Origin: Oscillospiraceae bacterium
GTDB lineage: Bacteria; Bacillota; Clostridia; Oscillospirales; Oscillospiraceae
DNA length: 37,651 nucleotides
NCBI GenBank assembly: GCA_009782435.1
Contig: WRJA01000016.1
Location: 1-37,651, forward strand
Reading direction: 5' to 3'
The notes below the pieces were generated by a model, which worked only from the letters and a program-made list of their open reading frames with translations, was not told where the DNA came from and did no database searches. Positions within the stretch are counted from its first letter, which is position 1. Every line of letters begins with the position of its first letter. The position numbers and the translations under genes were made by a program. Of the stretch, positions 24,738 through 31,851 are shown one piece after another.

Positions 24738-24779
24738 AAACAAAACTCAAACATTTCTCTAACGTCATGCAGCTATTAT
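24738..24779 (+). promoter_or_regulatory. 11-bp phased triple repeat and -10 box before the two-component operon
   Basis: Core C residues of AAAC, AAAC and TAAC stand at 24741, 24752 and 24763, exactly 11 bp apart, and TATTAT begins at 24774, again 11 bp on. There is no good -35 box, as expected of a promoter activated by an OmpR-type regulator binding direct repeats. The same layout occurs three more times in this window. Confidence 0.7.
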
Positions 24780-24812
24780 GAGTCCCGAAGATACCGAAAG
24801 GAGGCTGCGATC

Positions 24813-25484
24813 ATGGTCAATATTTTAGTGCTGGAGGACGACGTGAAACTCAGCCGGCTTATCTGCACATATTTGAATGACAGCGGCTTCAAAGCAAAAG
24901 GCTGTCTGCGGGCCAATGACGCCTACGATGAGATGTACAACACTCTGTACGACTTGATCATTTCGGATATTATGATGCCGGAGATCGACGGCTTTGAGTT
25001 TGCGGAAACCGTGCGCCGGGTAAATAAGCACATCCCCATACTGTTCATGTCGGCAAAAGACGATCTGCCTTCCAAGCAAAGGGGCTTCAGACTCGGCATT
25101 GACGATTACATGGTGAAGCCGCTTGAGCTTGACGAGCTTCTTCTCCGAGTCAGGGCGCTGTTACGGCGCGCGAATATAGAGACGGACCGCAGGATAAAAG
25201 CCGGAGATCTCGAATTGGACGCCGACGCCATGAGCGCCGCGGTTAAAGGAGAAGAAATCGCCGTGACCACGAGGGAGTTCAATATACTGTATAAACTCCT
25301 GTCCTATCCGAACAAGGCTTTTTCAAGGTCCCAACTCATGGATGAATTTTGGGGCATCGATTCCGAAACGACGCTGCGCGCGGTCGATGTTTATGTGACA
25401 AAACTCAGGGACAAATTCTCAGACTGCACCGGTTTCAGGATCGTTACGGTGCGCGGGCTCGGGTATAAGGCGGTGCTTGAATGA
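24813..25484 (+). CDS. OmpR/PhoB-family response regulator
   Basis: 223 residues: receiver domain with acidic pair E8-D9-D10, phospho-acceptor D52 in LIISDIMMPEIDG, S80 and K102 (MVKPLEL), then a winged-helix DNA-binding domain with VTTREFNILYKLLSYPNKAFSR and RAVDVYVTKLRDKF. GAAAGGAGG precedes the ATG. Its gene overlaps the kinase gene by ATGA. The kinase partner and the ABC exporter nearby place it in the antimicrobial-peptide or cell-envelope response class. The 11-bp phased repeats in front of its own operon and of three others are its most likely targets, since dimers of this family bind direct repeats with that period. Autoregulation is therefore expected. Confidence 0.95.
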   Translation: MVNILVLEDDVKLSRLICTYLNDSGFKAKGCLRANDAYDEMYNTLYDLIISDIMMPEIDGFEFAETVRRVNKHIPILFMSAKDDLPSKQRGFRLGIDDYMVKPLELDELLLRVRALLRRANIETDRRIKAGDLELDADAMSAAVKGEEIAVTTREFNILYKLLSYPNKAFSRSQLMDEFWGIDSETTLRAVDVYVTKLRDKFSDCTGFRIVTVRGLGYKAVLE

Positions 25485-26572
25485 GAAAAAGGCCCGACGT
25501 CCGGCGCATGAGAGCGAAGTATTTCCCCGTAACGATCTTCATCCTTACATTGGCCGTTATGGTCATCATGACGACGATACAGAATTTTTTATTACGCGCC
25601 CATATCGATTATGACTCCATATCCCCGCGCTCAGTCATAATAATGGTGACTTTTTGGCTCCTGATCTCGGCGGCCTTTACCGTATTTACGCGCCGGCAGA
25701 TCAAAAAAAGCTATGACGGTCCCATGCAAAGACTGGCAAAAGCCACAGAGGCTGTGGCGAGCGGCGACTTCTCGGTATATGTCAGGCCGCTGCATACAAA
25801 AGACAAAGCGGATTATTTGGACTTTATGACAGAAGATTTCAATAAAATGGTAGCGGAGCTCGGCAGTATCGAAACACTGAAAACCGAGTTTTTCTCAAAC
25901 GTATCCCATGAGATCAAAACCCCGCTCTCCGTCGTGCAAAGCTACGCGGAACTGCTGCAAAGCGACGGCTTGACGGACGAAAAGCGAAAGGAATACGCGG
26001 CGGCCGTTTTGGCGTCCGGTAAAAAGCTGTCCGGCCTCATAACAAACATCTTAAAACTGAGCCGGTTGGAGCAGCAGAAGATCCGGCCTGCGCCGCAATG
26101 TTACGACCTGTGCGCTCAACTGAGCGAATGCGCTTTGCAATTCGAGGACATTTGGGAAGAAAAAGGCATAAATTTTGAAGCTGACTTGGAAGACCGCGCC
26201 TTGATAACAGCGGACGAGAGCCTTTTGGAGATCGTTTGGAACAATTTACTGTCCAATGCGATAAAATTCACCGAAAAAGGCGGCTCGGTGTCGCTTGCGC
26301 AAAGCTCAGCGGATGATGAATTCATCGTATCCGTCTCCGACACCGGCTGCGGGATGGACGAAACCGCGCTGAAGCACATTTTCGACAAGTTCTATCAGGG
26401 AGACACTTCTCACGCCACGGAAGGCAACGGGCTCGGTTTGGCGCTCTCGCTTCGGGTGCTGCAATTGTCCGGCGGCACTGTCACAGTAAAAAGCGTACCG
26501 GGCGAAGGCTCTGAGTTTACCGTCCGGCTGCCCGTTGAATACGAAAAATCCGAAAGGGGCAAAGAATTATGA
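25481..26572 (+). CDS. sensor histidine kinase with minimal extracellular loop
   Basis: 363 residues. Two TM helices (about 15-38 and 50-70) leave an outside loop of only about 12 residues, the mark of intramembrane-sensing kinases. A HAMP-like linker (RLAKATEAVASGDF) follows, then HisKA with FFSNVSHEIKTPLS (His143) and HATPase_c with LLEIVWNNLLSNAIKF (N box), SDTGCGMDE (G1) and GNGLGLALSLRVL (G2). Such kinases often take their signal from an ABC transporter or a small membrane protein instead of a ligand; two small membrane proteins are encoded directly behind it. Start ATG overlaps the regulator stop, and the stop overlaps the next ATG. Confidence 0.95.
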   Translation: MRKRPDVRRMRAKYFPVTIFILTLAVMVIMTTIQNFLLRAHIDYDSISPRSVIIMVTFWLLISAAFTVFTRRQIKKSYDGPMQRLAKATEAVASGDFSVYVRPLHTKDKADYLDFMTEDFNKMVAELGSIETLKTEFFSNVSHEIKTPLSVVQSYAELLQSDGLTDEKRKEYAAAVLASGKKLSGLITNILKLSRLEQQKIRPAPQCYDLCAQLSECALQFEDIWEEKGINFEADLEDRALITADESLLEIVWNNLLSNAIKFTEKGGSVSLAQSSADDEFIVSVSDTGCGMDETALKHIFDKFYQGDTSHATEGNGLGLALSLRVLQLSGGTVTVKSVPGEGSEFTVRLPVEYEKSERGKEL

Positions 26573-27111
26573 GTGCCAATGAAGTCACAAGAGACAGCAA
26601 GGATTATGTCGGTTATGATTACAAGACCTCGGTCGTTGACGGCGACAAGATCTCCATGTACCTCGACGCATACGAAAACTTCGGTTGGGTCACGGACGAT
26701 TCGATAGCGCCGAGCCGGTTCATCGGAGCGGTCACACTGAAATTAAAACGCGACCGAAAGATACTGAACAAACCGGAACTGACGCGTCTGCAGCAGCATT
26801 TTGAGGCATGTATGGATGAAATCACAACTCTCGAAAACTCAAAGGCAAGGACAGCGACCGTTATTTCAATGGTGACAGGGATAATAGGCACCGCTTTTAT
26901 TGCCGGCTCCGTTTTTGCCGTAACCGCCGAACCGCCGGTCATTTGGCTTTGCATTGTTCTCGGTATACCCGGCATAATCGGCTGGGCGCTTCCGTATCGC
27001 CTGTTTAAGTATTTTGTTAAAAAGCGGGCTCTGGCGGTAACGCCGCTAATCGAGCAAAAATACGAAGAGATACATGAAATCTGCGAGAAAGGCAACGCTC
27101 TGCTCCACTAA
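26569..27111 (+). CDS. two-TM protein in the two-component operon, unknown function
   Basis: 180 residues. A hydrophilic N-terminal half of about 90 residues (starting MSANEVTRDSKDYVGYDYKT, rich in charged residues) is followed by two TM helices (about 98-118 and 121-140) and a basic, helical C-terminal tail (PYRLFKYFVKKRALAV, then acidic). The ATG overlaps the kinase stop (ATGA), so it is tightly coupled. I do not recognise a named family. The position suggests an accessory protein that works on or with the kinase, for example as a signal or stability partner; that is inference. Confidence 0.85.
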   Translation: MSANEVTRDSKDYVGYDYKTSVVDGDKISMYLDAYENFGWVTDDSIAPSRFIGAVTLKLKRDRKILNKPELTRLQQHFEACMDEITTLENSKARTATVISMVTGIIGTAFIAGSVFAVTAEPPVIWLCIVLGIPGIIGWALPYRLFKYFVKKRALAVTPLIEQKYEEIHEICEKGNALLH

Positions 27112-27148
27112 AGATGACCTGAAATCATGACGCAAGGAGGGGAAAAAA

Positions 27149-27241
27149 ATGTGGCGTTGGATCATAGGCATTGCCGCCGCGGCTTTATTGGCCGCCGCAA
27201 CCGCAACCGTGGTAAAAAACCGAAAGACCGGCACAGACTGA
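27149..27241 (+). CDS. 30-residue single-TM microprotein
   Basis: A short frame, MWRWIIGIAAAALLAAATAT followed by VVKNRKTGTD, preceded by AAGGAGGGG at seven nt: one of the best ribosome binding sites in the window. It is a single hydrophobic helix with a basic tail, as expected for a small membrane regulator. It lies 37 nt behind the 180-residue protein and directly before a strong terminator, so it is the last gene of the two-component operon. Longer overlapping frames in this interval lack such a start. Function unknown; a role as kinase or ABC partner is inference. Confidence 0.7.
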   Translation: MWRWIIGIAAAALLAAATATVVKNRKTGTD

Positions 27242-27261
27242 TGTGTCGTGACCTGTCCGGA

Positions 27262-27298
27262 CCGCCCGTGTTCTCAACAGACCGGGCGGCTTTTTTTT
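27262..27298 (+). terminator. rho-independent terminator of the two-component operon
   Basis: CCGCCCG (27262-27268) pairs with CGGGCGG (27283-27289) around a 14-nt loop and is followed by a T-run of eight (27291-27298). Confidence 0.9.
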
Positions 27299-27333
27299 AT
27301 GCAAAATCCGAAATATTCGTTTTAATATTTTTT

Positions 27334-27375
27334 AAACAAATCTCTGACAATTCTCAAACACGGGCGCTTTAAGAT
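27334..27375 (+). promoter_or_regulatory. 11-bp phased triple repeat and -10 box before the ABC exporter
   Basis: Repeats AAACAAA, TGACAAT and AAACACG have their core C at 27337, 27348 and 27359, 11 bp apart, and the -10 TAAGAT begins at 27370, again 11 bp on. Same layout as in front of the response regulator gene. Confidence 0.7.
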
Positions 27376-27435
27376 GCGATCATCAGCCGGCTCCCGACCG
27401 GCCGCAAAGTCGGAAATAACAAAGGAGAGGGAAAA

Positions 27436-28341
27436 ATGAACGCTATAGAAACCTTTGGTTTGTCAAAGACATTCCGTAATATCTATGCTGTCCGGGACTT
27501 GAATCTGCATGTTCCGGAAGGATCCGTCTACGGTTTTATCGGCGAAAACGGCTCCGGCAAATCCACTACGGAAAAACTGCTTTGCGGTTTGCTCGTGCCG
27601 AGCGCCGGAGAGATCAGTCTTTACGGCAGACCGTATACCGACGCCGGAGTGCGCGCCCGAATGGGAGTATTGATCGAAAATCCCGGCTGTTTTCCCGAGA
27701 GTACCGTATATCAAAATCTACTGATGCAGGCGATGAATCTCAATATCAGCAAACCCAAATCGGAAGTTGAGCGCGTCTTAACGCTTGTCAGCATGGCCGG
27801 CGCCGCCGATCGAAAATTCAAGCAGTGTTCCCTCGGCATGAAACAAAGACTCGGCGTGGCTCAGTCGCTTCTCGGCAGGCCGAGGATGCTGGTGCTGGAC
27901 GAGCCCATCAACGGCTTGGACGCAGACGGTATGAGGATAGTGCGTGAAACGCTGACAGAATTGAACCGCGAGGAAGGCGTCACCATTCTGATCAGCTCCC
28001 ATATCCTCGGCGAGCTTTCCAAAATCGCCACACACTACGGAATCATCAGAAACGGCACGCTGATAAAAGAAATGCAGGCGAGCGAAATGAGCGAGGAATG
28101 CCGCGATTTCGTGTTTTTGAAAACGGGAAACGATATGCGGGCCGTCAGCATACTGTCGCAAAAATACAAGGAGATCGAGCAAAAGGACGGGGGCGTCCGC
28201 GTCTATGATGAAACGGAAAGCTCAAACGTCGGCAGTTTGATGTACGCGAACGGAATCCCCGTCAACGAGATAGCCTTTAACAAAATCGGCTTGGAAGAAT
28301 ACTATCTTAAAATAATGTCCGAAAGAAAAGGAGGCAACTGA
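27436..28341 (+). CDS. ABC transporter ATP-binding protein, bacitracin-exporter type
   Basis: 301 residues. Walker A GENGSGKSTT (36-45), the IENPGCFPEST Q-loop region, signature CSLGMKQRLG (131-140; a variant of LSGGQ) and Walker B MLVLDEP (151-157). The pattern with IENPG after the Q-loop is typical for BcrA/lantibiotic-immunity ATPases. GGAGAGG precedes the ATG. The stop lies one base before the permease ATG. With the upstream intramembrane-sensing kinase the unit resembles peptide-antibiotic detoxification modules (family knowledge); the actual substrate is not visible. Confidence 0.93.
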   Translation: MNAIETFGLSKTFRNIYAVRDLNLHVPEGSVYGFIGENGSGKSTTEKLLCGLLVPSAGEISLYGRPYTDAGVRARMGVLIENPGCFPESTVYQNLLMQAMNLNISKPKSEVERVLTLVSMAGAADRKFKQCSLGMKQRLGVAQSLLGRPRMLVLDEPINGLDADGMRIVRETLTELNREEGVTILISSHILGELSKIATHYGIIRNGTLIKEMQASEMSEECRDFVFLKTGNDMRAVSILSQKYKEIEQKDGGVRVYDETESSNVGSLMYANGIPVNEIAFNKIGLEEYYLKIMSERKGGN

Positions 28342-28342
28342 A

Positions 28343-29170
28343 ATGAACGCTCAGTATACTAAAGCCGGCAAGGACGCATTTGAATCCCCGACATTTGTCA
28401 ACCGTGTAAAATCAATGCTGAAGCTCGACTTTTACAGGCTGTTCCATACCCCGGCTTTTTACATCATGCTTGCCGTTGCCGCGATCATCCCCGCGATGAT
28501 TATCGGGACATCCGGCATGGACCCTCAGGGGGCAAGCTCAGGAAGTCCGGGTCATTCCACCGCGCCGGCTGCCTCCGCCGTCGAATTCACCAACGTATGG
28601 CAGCTGGTCGAATCGACCGGCGGCTCCGCCGTAGCCGATGACCCTCTTGATTTCGCGGGTTTCGCAAACATAAATATGCTGTTTATTTTCGCGGGGCTGC
28701 TTATGGCGATCTTTGTCGCCCATGATTACAGCTCGGGTTTTGTCAAGAATATTTTCACCGTTCACTCCAAAAAGACAGACTATGTCATCTCAAAAAGCGC
28801 GGCCGGGGTCTTCGGCGGCGCGGGAATGATAATCACATACGTTGCGGGAGCGGTCGTCGCGGGGCTGCTTACGGGGAAAGCGTTCGACGTCAATTTAAGC
28901 GGCCTTGTACTGTGCCTGATCTCAAAAATGTTTTTAATGGGCGTGTTCTGCTCGCTGTTTTTGGGCATAGCCGTGTTTTTCAGAAATAAGCTTTGGCTGA
29001 CCATAGTTTTCACCTTCCTGTTCGGAATGATGCTCTACCCTGCTGCAAGCGTCGCAACGCTCAGTTCGACCGTGATAACAGCGGTTCTCACTCTGGCGGC
29101 GGGCTTGATCGGCGCCGGCGTATTCGGCCTTATATCCGGATCTATACTTAACAAACGCGACTTGGCATAG
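28343..29170 (+). CDS. ABC-2 type permease of the exporter
   Basis: 275 residues with about six TM helices: one near 33-52, then after a long loop of about 50 residues rich in Ser/Gly/Pro (GASSGSPGHSTAPAAS), a group of five helices. The loop is on the outer face if the N terminus is inside. A GAGG site overlaps the end of the ATPase gene. The 3' end (from 29009, FTFLFGMMLYPAA to ILNKRDLA) and everything downstream up to the next promoter is repeated in decayed form at 30857-31120. Confidence 0.9.
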   Translation: MNAQYTKAGKDAFESPTFVNRVKSMLKLDFYRLFHTPAFYIMLAVAAIIPAMIIGTSGMDPQGASSGSPGHSTAPAASAVEFTNVWQLVESTGGSAVADDPLDFAGFANINMLFIFAGLLMAIFVAHDYSSGFVKNIFTVHSKKTDYVISKSAAGVFGGAGMIITYVAGAVVAGLLTGKAFDVNLSGLVLCLISKMFLMGVFCSLFLGIAVFFRNKLWLTIVFTFLFGMMLYPAASVATLSSTVITAVLTLAAGLIGAGVFGLISGSILNKRDLA

Positions 29171-29174
29171 AAAA

Positions 29175-29212
29175 ACCGCGGCGCCGCCGAACTTCGAAAT
29201 GCGCCCCGCGGT
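29175..29212 (+). terminator. hairpin after the ABC permease gene
   Basis: ACCGCGG (29175-29181) and CCGCGGT (29206-29212) with further GC pairing inside, followed by ATTTATAT instead of a pure T-run. The same element is kept in the decayed duplicate at about 30990-31026. Confidence 0.55.
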
Positions 29213-29261
29213 ATTTATATCGGCTGCCGCTCATCTCCCGCGGCGTCACATTAATATTTTT

Positions 29262-29304
29262 CTGACAATTTCCTGACAATTTCATAACAATCAAGCTCTA
29301 TACT
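29262..29304 (+). promoter_or_regulatory. 11-bp phased triple repeat and -10 box before the radical SAM remnant and degV
   Basis: TGACAAT, TGACAAT and TAACAAT occur with core C at 29266, 29277 and 29288, 11 bp apart, and TATACT begins at 29299, 11 bp on. It is the cleanest of the four sites: two repeats are identical over nine bases. Confidence 0.75.
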
Positions 29305-29345
29305 GCGATCGACCGGCGCAATACTGATTAACGAGGAGAATCGAC

Positions 29346-30001
29346 ATGAATGTAAAAGAAAAAATCAGCAGTTTTGTATTGGACAAAGCGATGGATCATA
29401 TATCCGGCGATCCCGAGACAAACCTTCCCGTACTGTTGGAGCGGATCGACGCGCTCGGCATCCCGAGTTTTGAGCCGCAGTCAAAAGTGTTTCATGAGGT
29501 CTTGGACGACACGGATAACAACTGGTACAAATATATCATGGGCCTGTGGCGCGATACGGATAACGACGTTCTCAAATCCGTATTCCGGAATTTTGCGTTA
29601 AAATCCGTTTTCGGTCTTCCCAAGCAGAAAGCCCTGTCGGAGAAGTACGGCTGCAATATCCCCATATGGAGCCTTGCGCGTTTATCCACTATTCCGATTC
29701 CAACATACACGAAAAGACCGTGCTTGAAGCCCTGCGATCCCCGCTGTTCATGGCCTATCATGATAATCAGCCGTTCAACGAGAATCATCTGAGGGTTTGT
29801 CCCCTGCTTGACAATCCCGACGCATTGATCGAAATGGTCGAAACGTCAAACGCAATATCCACCGATATGCAAGATCCGGAGAATGTGCGGGAGCTGAGCG
29901 CGAAATGCGAAAAAGCGGCCGCGAGTTGGGCAGTCGCGGCAAACGGACTGTGGGCCTCTTCGGGGCATTGCGCCGGGTGCAAGGCAAATAAGAGCGCGTG
30001 A
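29346..30001 (+). pseudogene. radical SAM protein with its catalytic core deleted
   Basis: The 5' part (29346-29665, about 106 codons) starts MNVKEKISSFVLDKAMDHI and ends KYGCNIPI; the 3' part (frame from 29666 to 30001) reads EPCAFIHYSDSNIHEKTVLEALRSP and on to a Cys-containing tail. I know a clostridial radical SAM family in which these two stretches are joined by the whole CxxxCxxC radical SAM core, roughly 200-250 residues. Here the pieces abut at about 29664-29668 in different frames, so a deletion of some 700 bp removed the cluster-binding motif and shifted the frame. A good GAGGAG site and the regulon promoter remain. The product cannot be an active radical SAM enzyme. degV follows directly. 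Confidence 0.85.
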
Positions 30002-30009
30002 GGCAAAAT

Positions 30010-30843
30010 ATGAAGAACAGAATCGTTGTTGACAGCTGCTGCGACTTGACGCCGGAAATGAAAAGTGAGATGGGCGTTGTAAGCGTCCCCTTGATAATGA
30101 TGTTGGGGGACAAAGAGTTTCATGACGATGAATCTCTCGACGTGGTCGGGTTCATGGAAGAATTGAGAAATTTTTCCGGCAAACCCGGCTCGGCCTCCCC
30201 GCCGCCGTTATTCTACCGGGAAGCCATCGAAGCCGCGGACAACGCCTTCGTTGTGACATTGTCCGAGAAGGTCTCCGGGTCCTACAACAATGCCGTCGCG
30301 GGAAACGATATGGCGGCGGAAAACGGAAGCGGAGCGGCTTTTGTCTTTGACTCCAAGAGCGCTTCGGCCGGCGAGACGCTGATAGCGGTCAAGCTGCATG
30401 ATTTGATCAGAAGCGGCATGTCAAAAGAAAAGATCATTGAAACCGTAAATCGGTTTATCGGCAACATGAAAACATACTGCGTTTTTGAAAACTACGATAA
30501 CTTACAAAAAAACGGGCGGCTGAACAAAATAACGGGATCTTTGATACAAGTGCTGAATATCAGGCTTATAACGGGAGCTGACAGCAACGGTGAATTTGCC
30601 CTGTTTGATAAATGCCGGGGCGTCAAGAATATGATACAACGGCTTCTCTCCCTTATTGAAAACAGCGGGAAGGAAACTCAAAATGAAAACCTCGTTATAA
30701 CTCATTGCAACAACCGCGGCTTGGCGGAGCAGCTGACGGCTTTGATCAAAGAACGGTTTGATTTTAAGAATATCTATATCGTGCCGACCGGAGGGCTGAG
30801 CTCTCTTTACGCGGACGACAAAGGGATCGTTTTGGCTTTTTGA
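30010..30843 (+). CDS. DegV family fatty-acid-binding protein
   Basis: 277 residues, two-domain DegV fold. The N terminus KNRIVVDSCCDLTPEM with the Asp-Ser/Cys phosphate-loop, SPPPLFYREAIEAAD, and the fatty-acid binding segment VTLSEKVSGSYNNAV are clear, as is the middle NLQKNGRLNKITG block. DegV/FakB proteins present fatty acids to the kinase FakA for phosphorylation and entry into phospholipid synthesis; no fakA is present in the window. The ATG at 30010 with TGAGG at eight nt is preferred over the GTG at 29998, which overlaps the stop of the broken radical SAM gene. It shares that gene's phased-repeat promoter, so it would be induced with the exporter. Confidence 0.9.
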   Translation: MKNRIVVDSCCDLTPEMKSEMGVVSVPLIMMLGDKEFHDDESLDVVGFMEELRNFSGKPGSASPPPLFYREAIEAADNAFVVTLSEKVSGSYNNAVAGNDMAAENGSGAAFVFDSKSASAGETLIAVKLHDLIRSGMSKEKIIETVNRFIGNMKTYCVFENYDNLQKNGRLNKITGSLIQVLNIRLITGADSNGEFALFDKCRGVKNMIQRLLSLIENSGKETQNENLVITHCNNRGLAEQLTALIKERFDFKNIYIVPTGGLSSLYADDKGIVLAF

Positions 30844-30856
30844 TTTTGCACTTTTT

Positions 30857-30985
30857 TTCACGTTCCTGTTCGGGAAAACGCTTCATCCGGCGGCAAACAT
30901 CACTGAGCTCAGTTCGTCCGAAACCGGCGCCGGCGTATTCGGCGCCGGCTTCGGATTTATCCTTAACAAACGCGACCCGGCACAG
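30857..30985 (+). pseudogene. decayed copy of the 3' end of the ABC permease gene
   Basis: Reading the frame from 30857 gives FTFLFGKTLHPAANITELSS, then GAGVFGAGFGFILNKRDPA, which lines up with FTFLFGMMLYPAASVATLSS and GAGVFGLISGSILNKRDLA of the intact permease (29009-29170) apart from an 11-codon in-frame deletion. The stop TAG has become CAG (30983-30985). There is no start codon or upstream part, since the degV stop lies only 14 nt before. The similarity continues through the downstream hairpin into the next promoter. Clear relic of a duplication. Confidence 0.9.
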
Positions 30986-30989
30986 AAAG

Positions 30990-31026
30990 CCGCGGCGGCG
31001 CCGTGCTTCGAAATGCGCCCCGCGGT
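30990..31026 (+). repeat. second copy of the post-permease hairpin
   Basis: CCGCGG and CCGCGGT arms with CTTCGAAATGCGCC between them, matching the element at 29175-29212 nearly base for base, followed by AATTATATCGG. It is kept better than the coding remnant before it, and may serve as terminator of the degV unit. Confidence 0.6.
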
Positions 31027-31113
31027 AATTATATCGGTTGCTTTTCATCTCCTGCGGCTTCATACACTTTTTGCTTTACAGCCAAGAAAACCATGTCACA
31101 TTTAATATTTCAC

Positions 31114-31155
31114 GAACAATAAATAAACAAAACATAAACAAAACGCCTGTATGAT
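31114..31155 (+). promoter_or_regulatory. 11-bp phased triple repeat and -10 box before the small membrane protein operon
   Basis: GAACAAT, AAACAAA and AAACAAA with core C at 31117, 31128 and 31139, 11 bp apart, and TATGAT beginning at 31150, 11 bp on. The flank before it (GTCACATTTAATATTT) resembles the flank before the site at 29262 (GTCACATTAATATTTT), so these two promoters derive from one duplicated ancestor. Confidence 0.7.
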
Positions 31156-31207
31156 CGGCATGTAAAGCGGATGAAAAATCATCCCGACATGAAAGGGGCA
31201 AATAAGA

Positions 31208-31597
31208 ATGAAAAAGAGTAATTTTATCGCAATGATCACGGGAGCCGCCGGAGGCATACTGTTCGCCGTGGGAATGTGCATGTGCCTGCTGCCCGAATGG
31301 GAAGCGTTTGACCCCGGCTTGGTCACGGGAAGCATCGGCGCATTAATACTTTTGCTTACGCCGGTCGTATGGCGCAAGGCCGAGGGCAAGACGCTTCGCC
31401 TGAACGCAAAGACGGTGGGCGTCACGCTGTTCGGTATTGCCGGCTCGCTCGCGCTCGGCGTCGGGATGTGTTTTGTAATGCTGTGGAACAGCATCATCCT
31501 CGGCATGATCATCGGCGTCGTCGGTATCATCATGCTGCTTTCCCTGATCCCGATGATCAAGGGTTTCAAAAAAGTCGGCGCGGAGGTGCGGTCATGA
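31208..31597 (+). CDS. four-TM small membrane protein, unknown function
   Basis: 129 residues with four hydrophobic helices (about 7-28, 38-55, 70-90 and 93-113), Gly-rich first helix (MITGAAGGILFAVGMCMCLL) and a short basic tail. AGGGG precedes the ATG. The stop overlaps the next ATG (ATGA). I have no named family for it; it looks like a small envelope-stress or exporter-associated protein. Under the same phased-repeat promoter type as the exporter and kinase. Confidence 0.85.
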   Translation: MKKSNFIAMITGAAGGILFAVGMCMCLLPEWEAFDPGLVTGSIGALILLLTPVVWRKAEGKTLRLNAKTVGVTLFGIAGSLALGVGMCFVMLWNSIILGMIIGVVGIIMLLSLIPMIKGFKKVGAEVRS

Positions 31598-31800
31598 ACA
31601 AAATTATGAAAGCGGAGAAAAAGATCGAGAATACGGTCGTGTCCGGCTATAATGCGATCGAGGGCGGCGTTACGGCAGGGTACAAAAAAATAGAGGACGG
31701 CGTTGTGGCGGGGTATAAGAAAATCGAGGACAAATTTGTCAAAGCGTTTTTGACGCCGGACGGGGAAACCCCCGAAAAACAGGGCAGAAGCGCGGACTGA
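31594..31800 (+). CDS. 68-residue amphipathic repeat protein
   Basis: MNKIMKAEKKIENTVVSGYN followed by three 11-residue repeats of the type GYxxIExGVVA (GYNAIEGGVTA, GYKKIEDGVVA, GYKKIEDKFVK), then a polar tail with TPDGETPEK. Eleven-residue periodicity is typical for amphipathic helices lying on a membrane surface. GGAGGTG stands right before the ATG, which overlaps the upstream stop. A longer frame that covers this gene starts far upstream at 31369 inside the four-TM gene and is not supported by a ribosome binding site. Function unknown; similar short repeat proteins are common in clostridia next to small membrane proteins. Confidence 0.85.
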   Translation: MNKIMKAEKKIENTVVSGYNAIEGGVTAGYKKIEDGVVAGYKKIEDKFVKAFLTPDGETPEKQGRSAD

Positions 31801-31851
31801 AGCAGCCCTCACTCCGGCAAAACGGCAACAGCTTCTTGGTCGGCTATGCTC

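Noticed and set aside
29346-30001. A simple single-base frameshift in an otherwise complete gene
   Set aside because: The middle part of the family, including the cysteine motif, is absent in all frames, so it is an internal deletion.
30840-31028. Short basic, Arg-rich frame over the permease remnant
   Set aside because: Out of frame with the remnant that aligns to the real permease; composition is that of a shadow frame.
31102-31851. Continuation of the hsdR frame for about 250 codons
   Set aside because: It is antisense to the well-supported genes at 31208 and 31594 and shows no HsdR similarity; it merely lacks stops.
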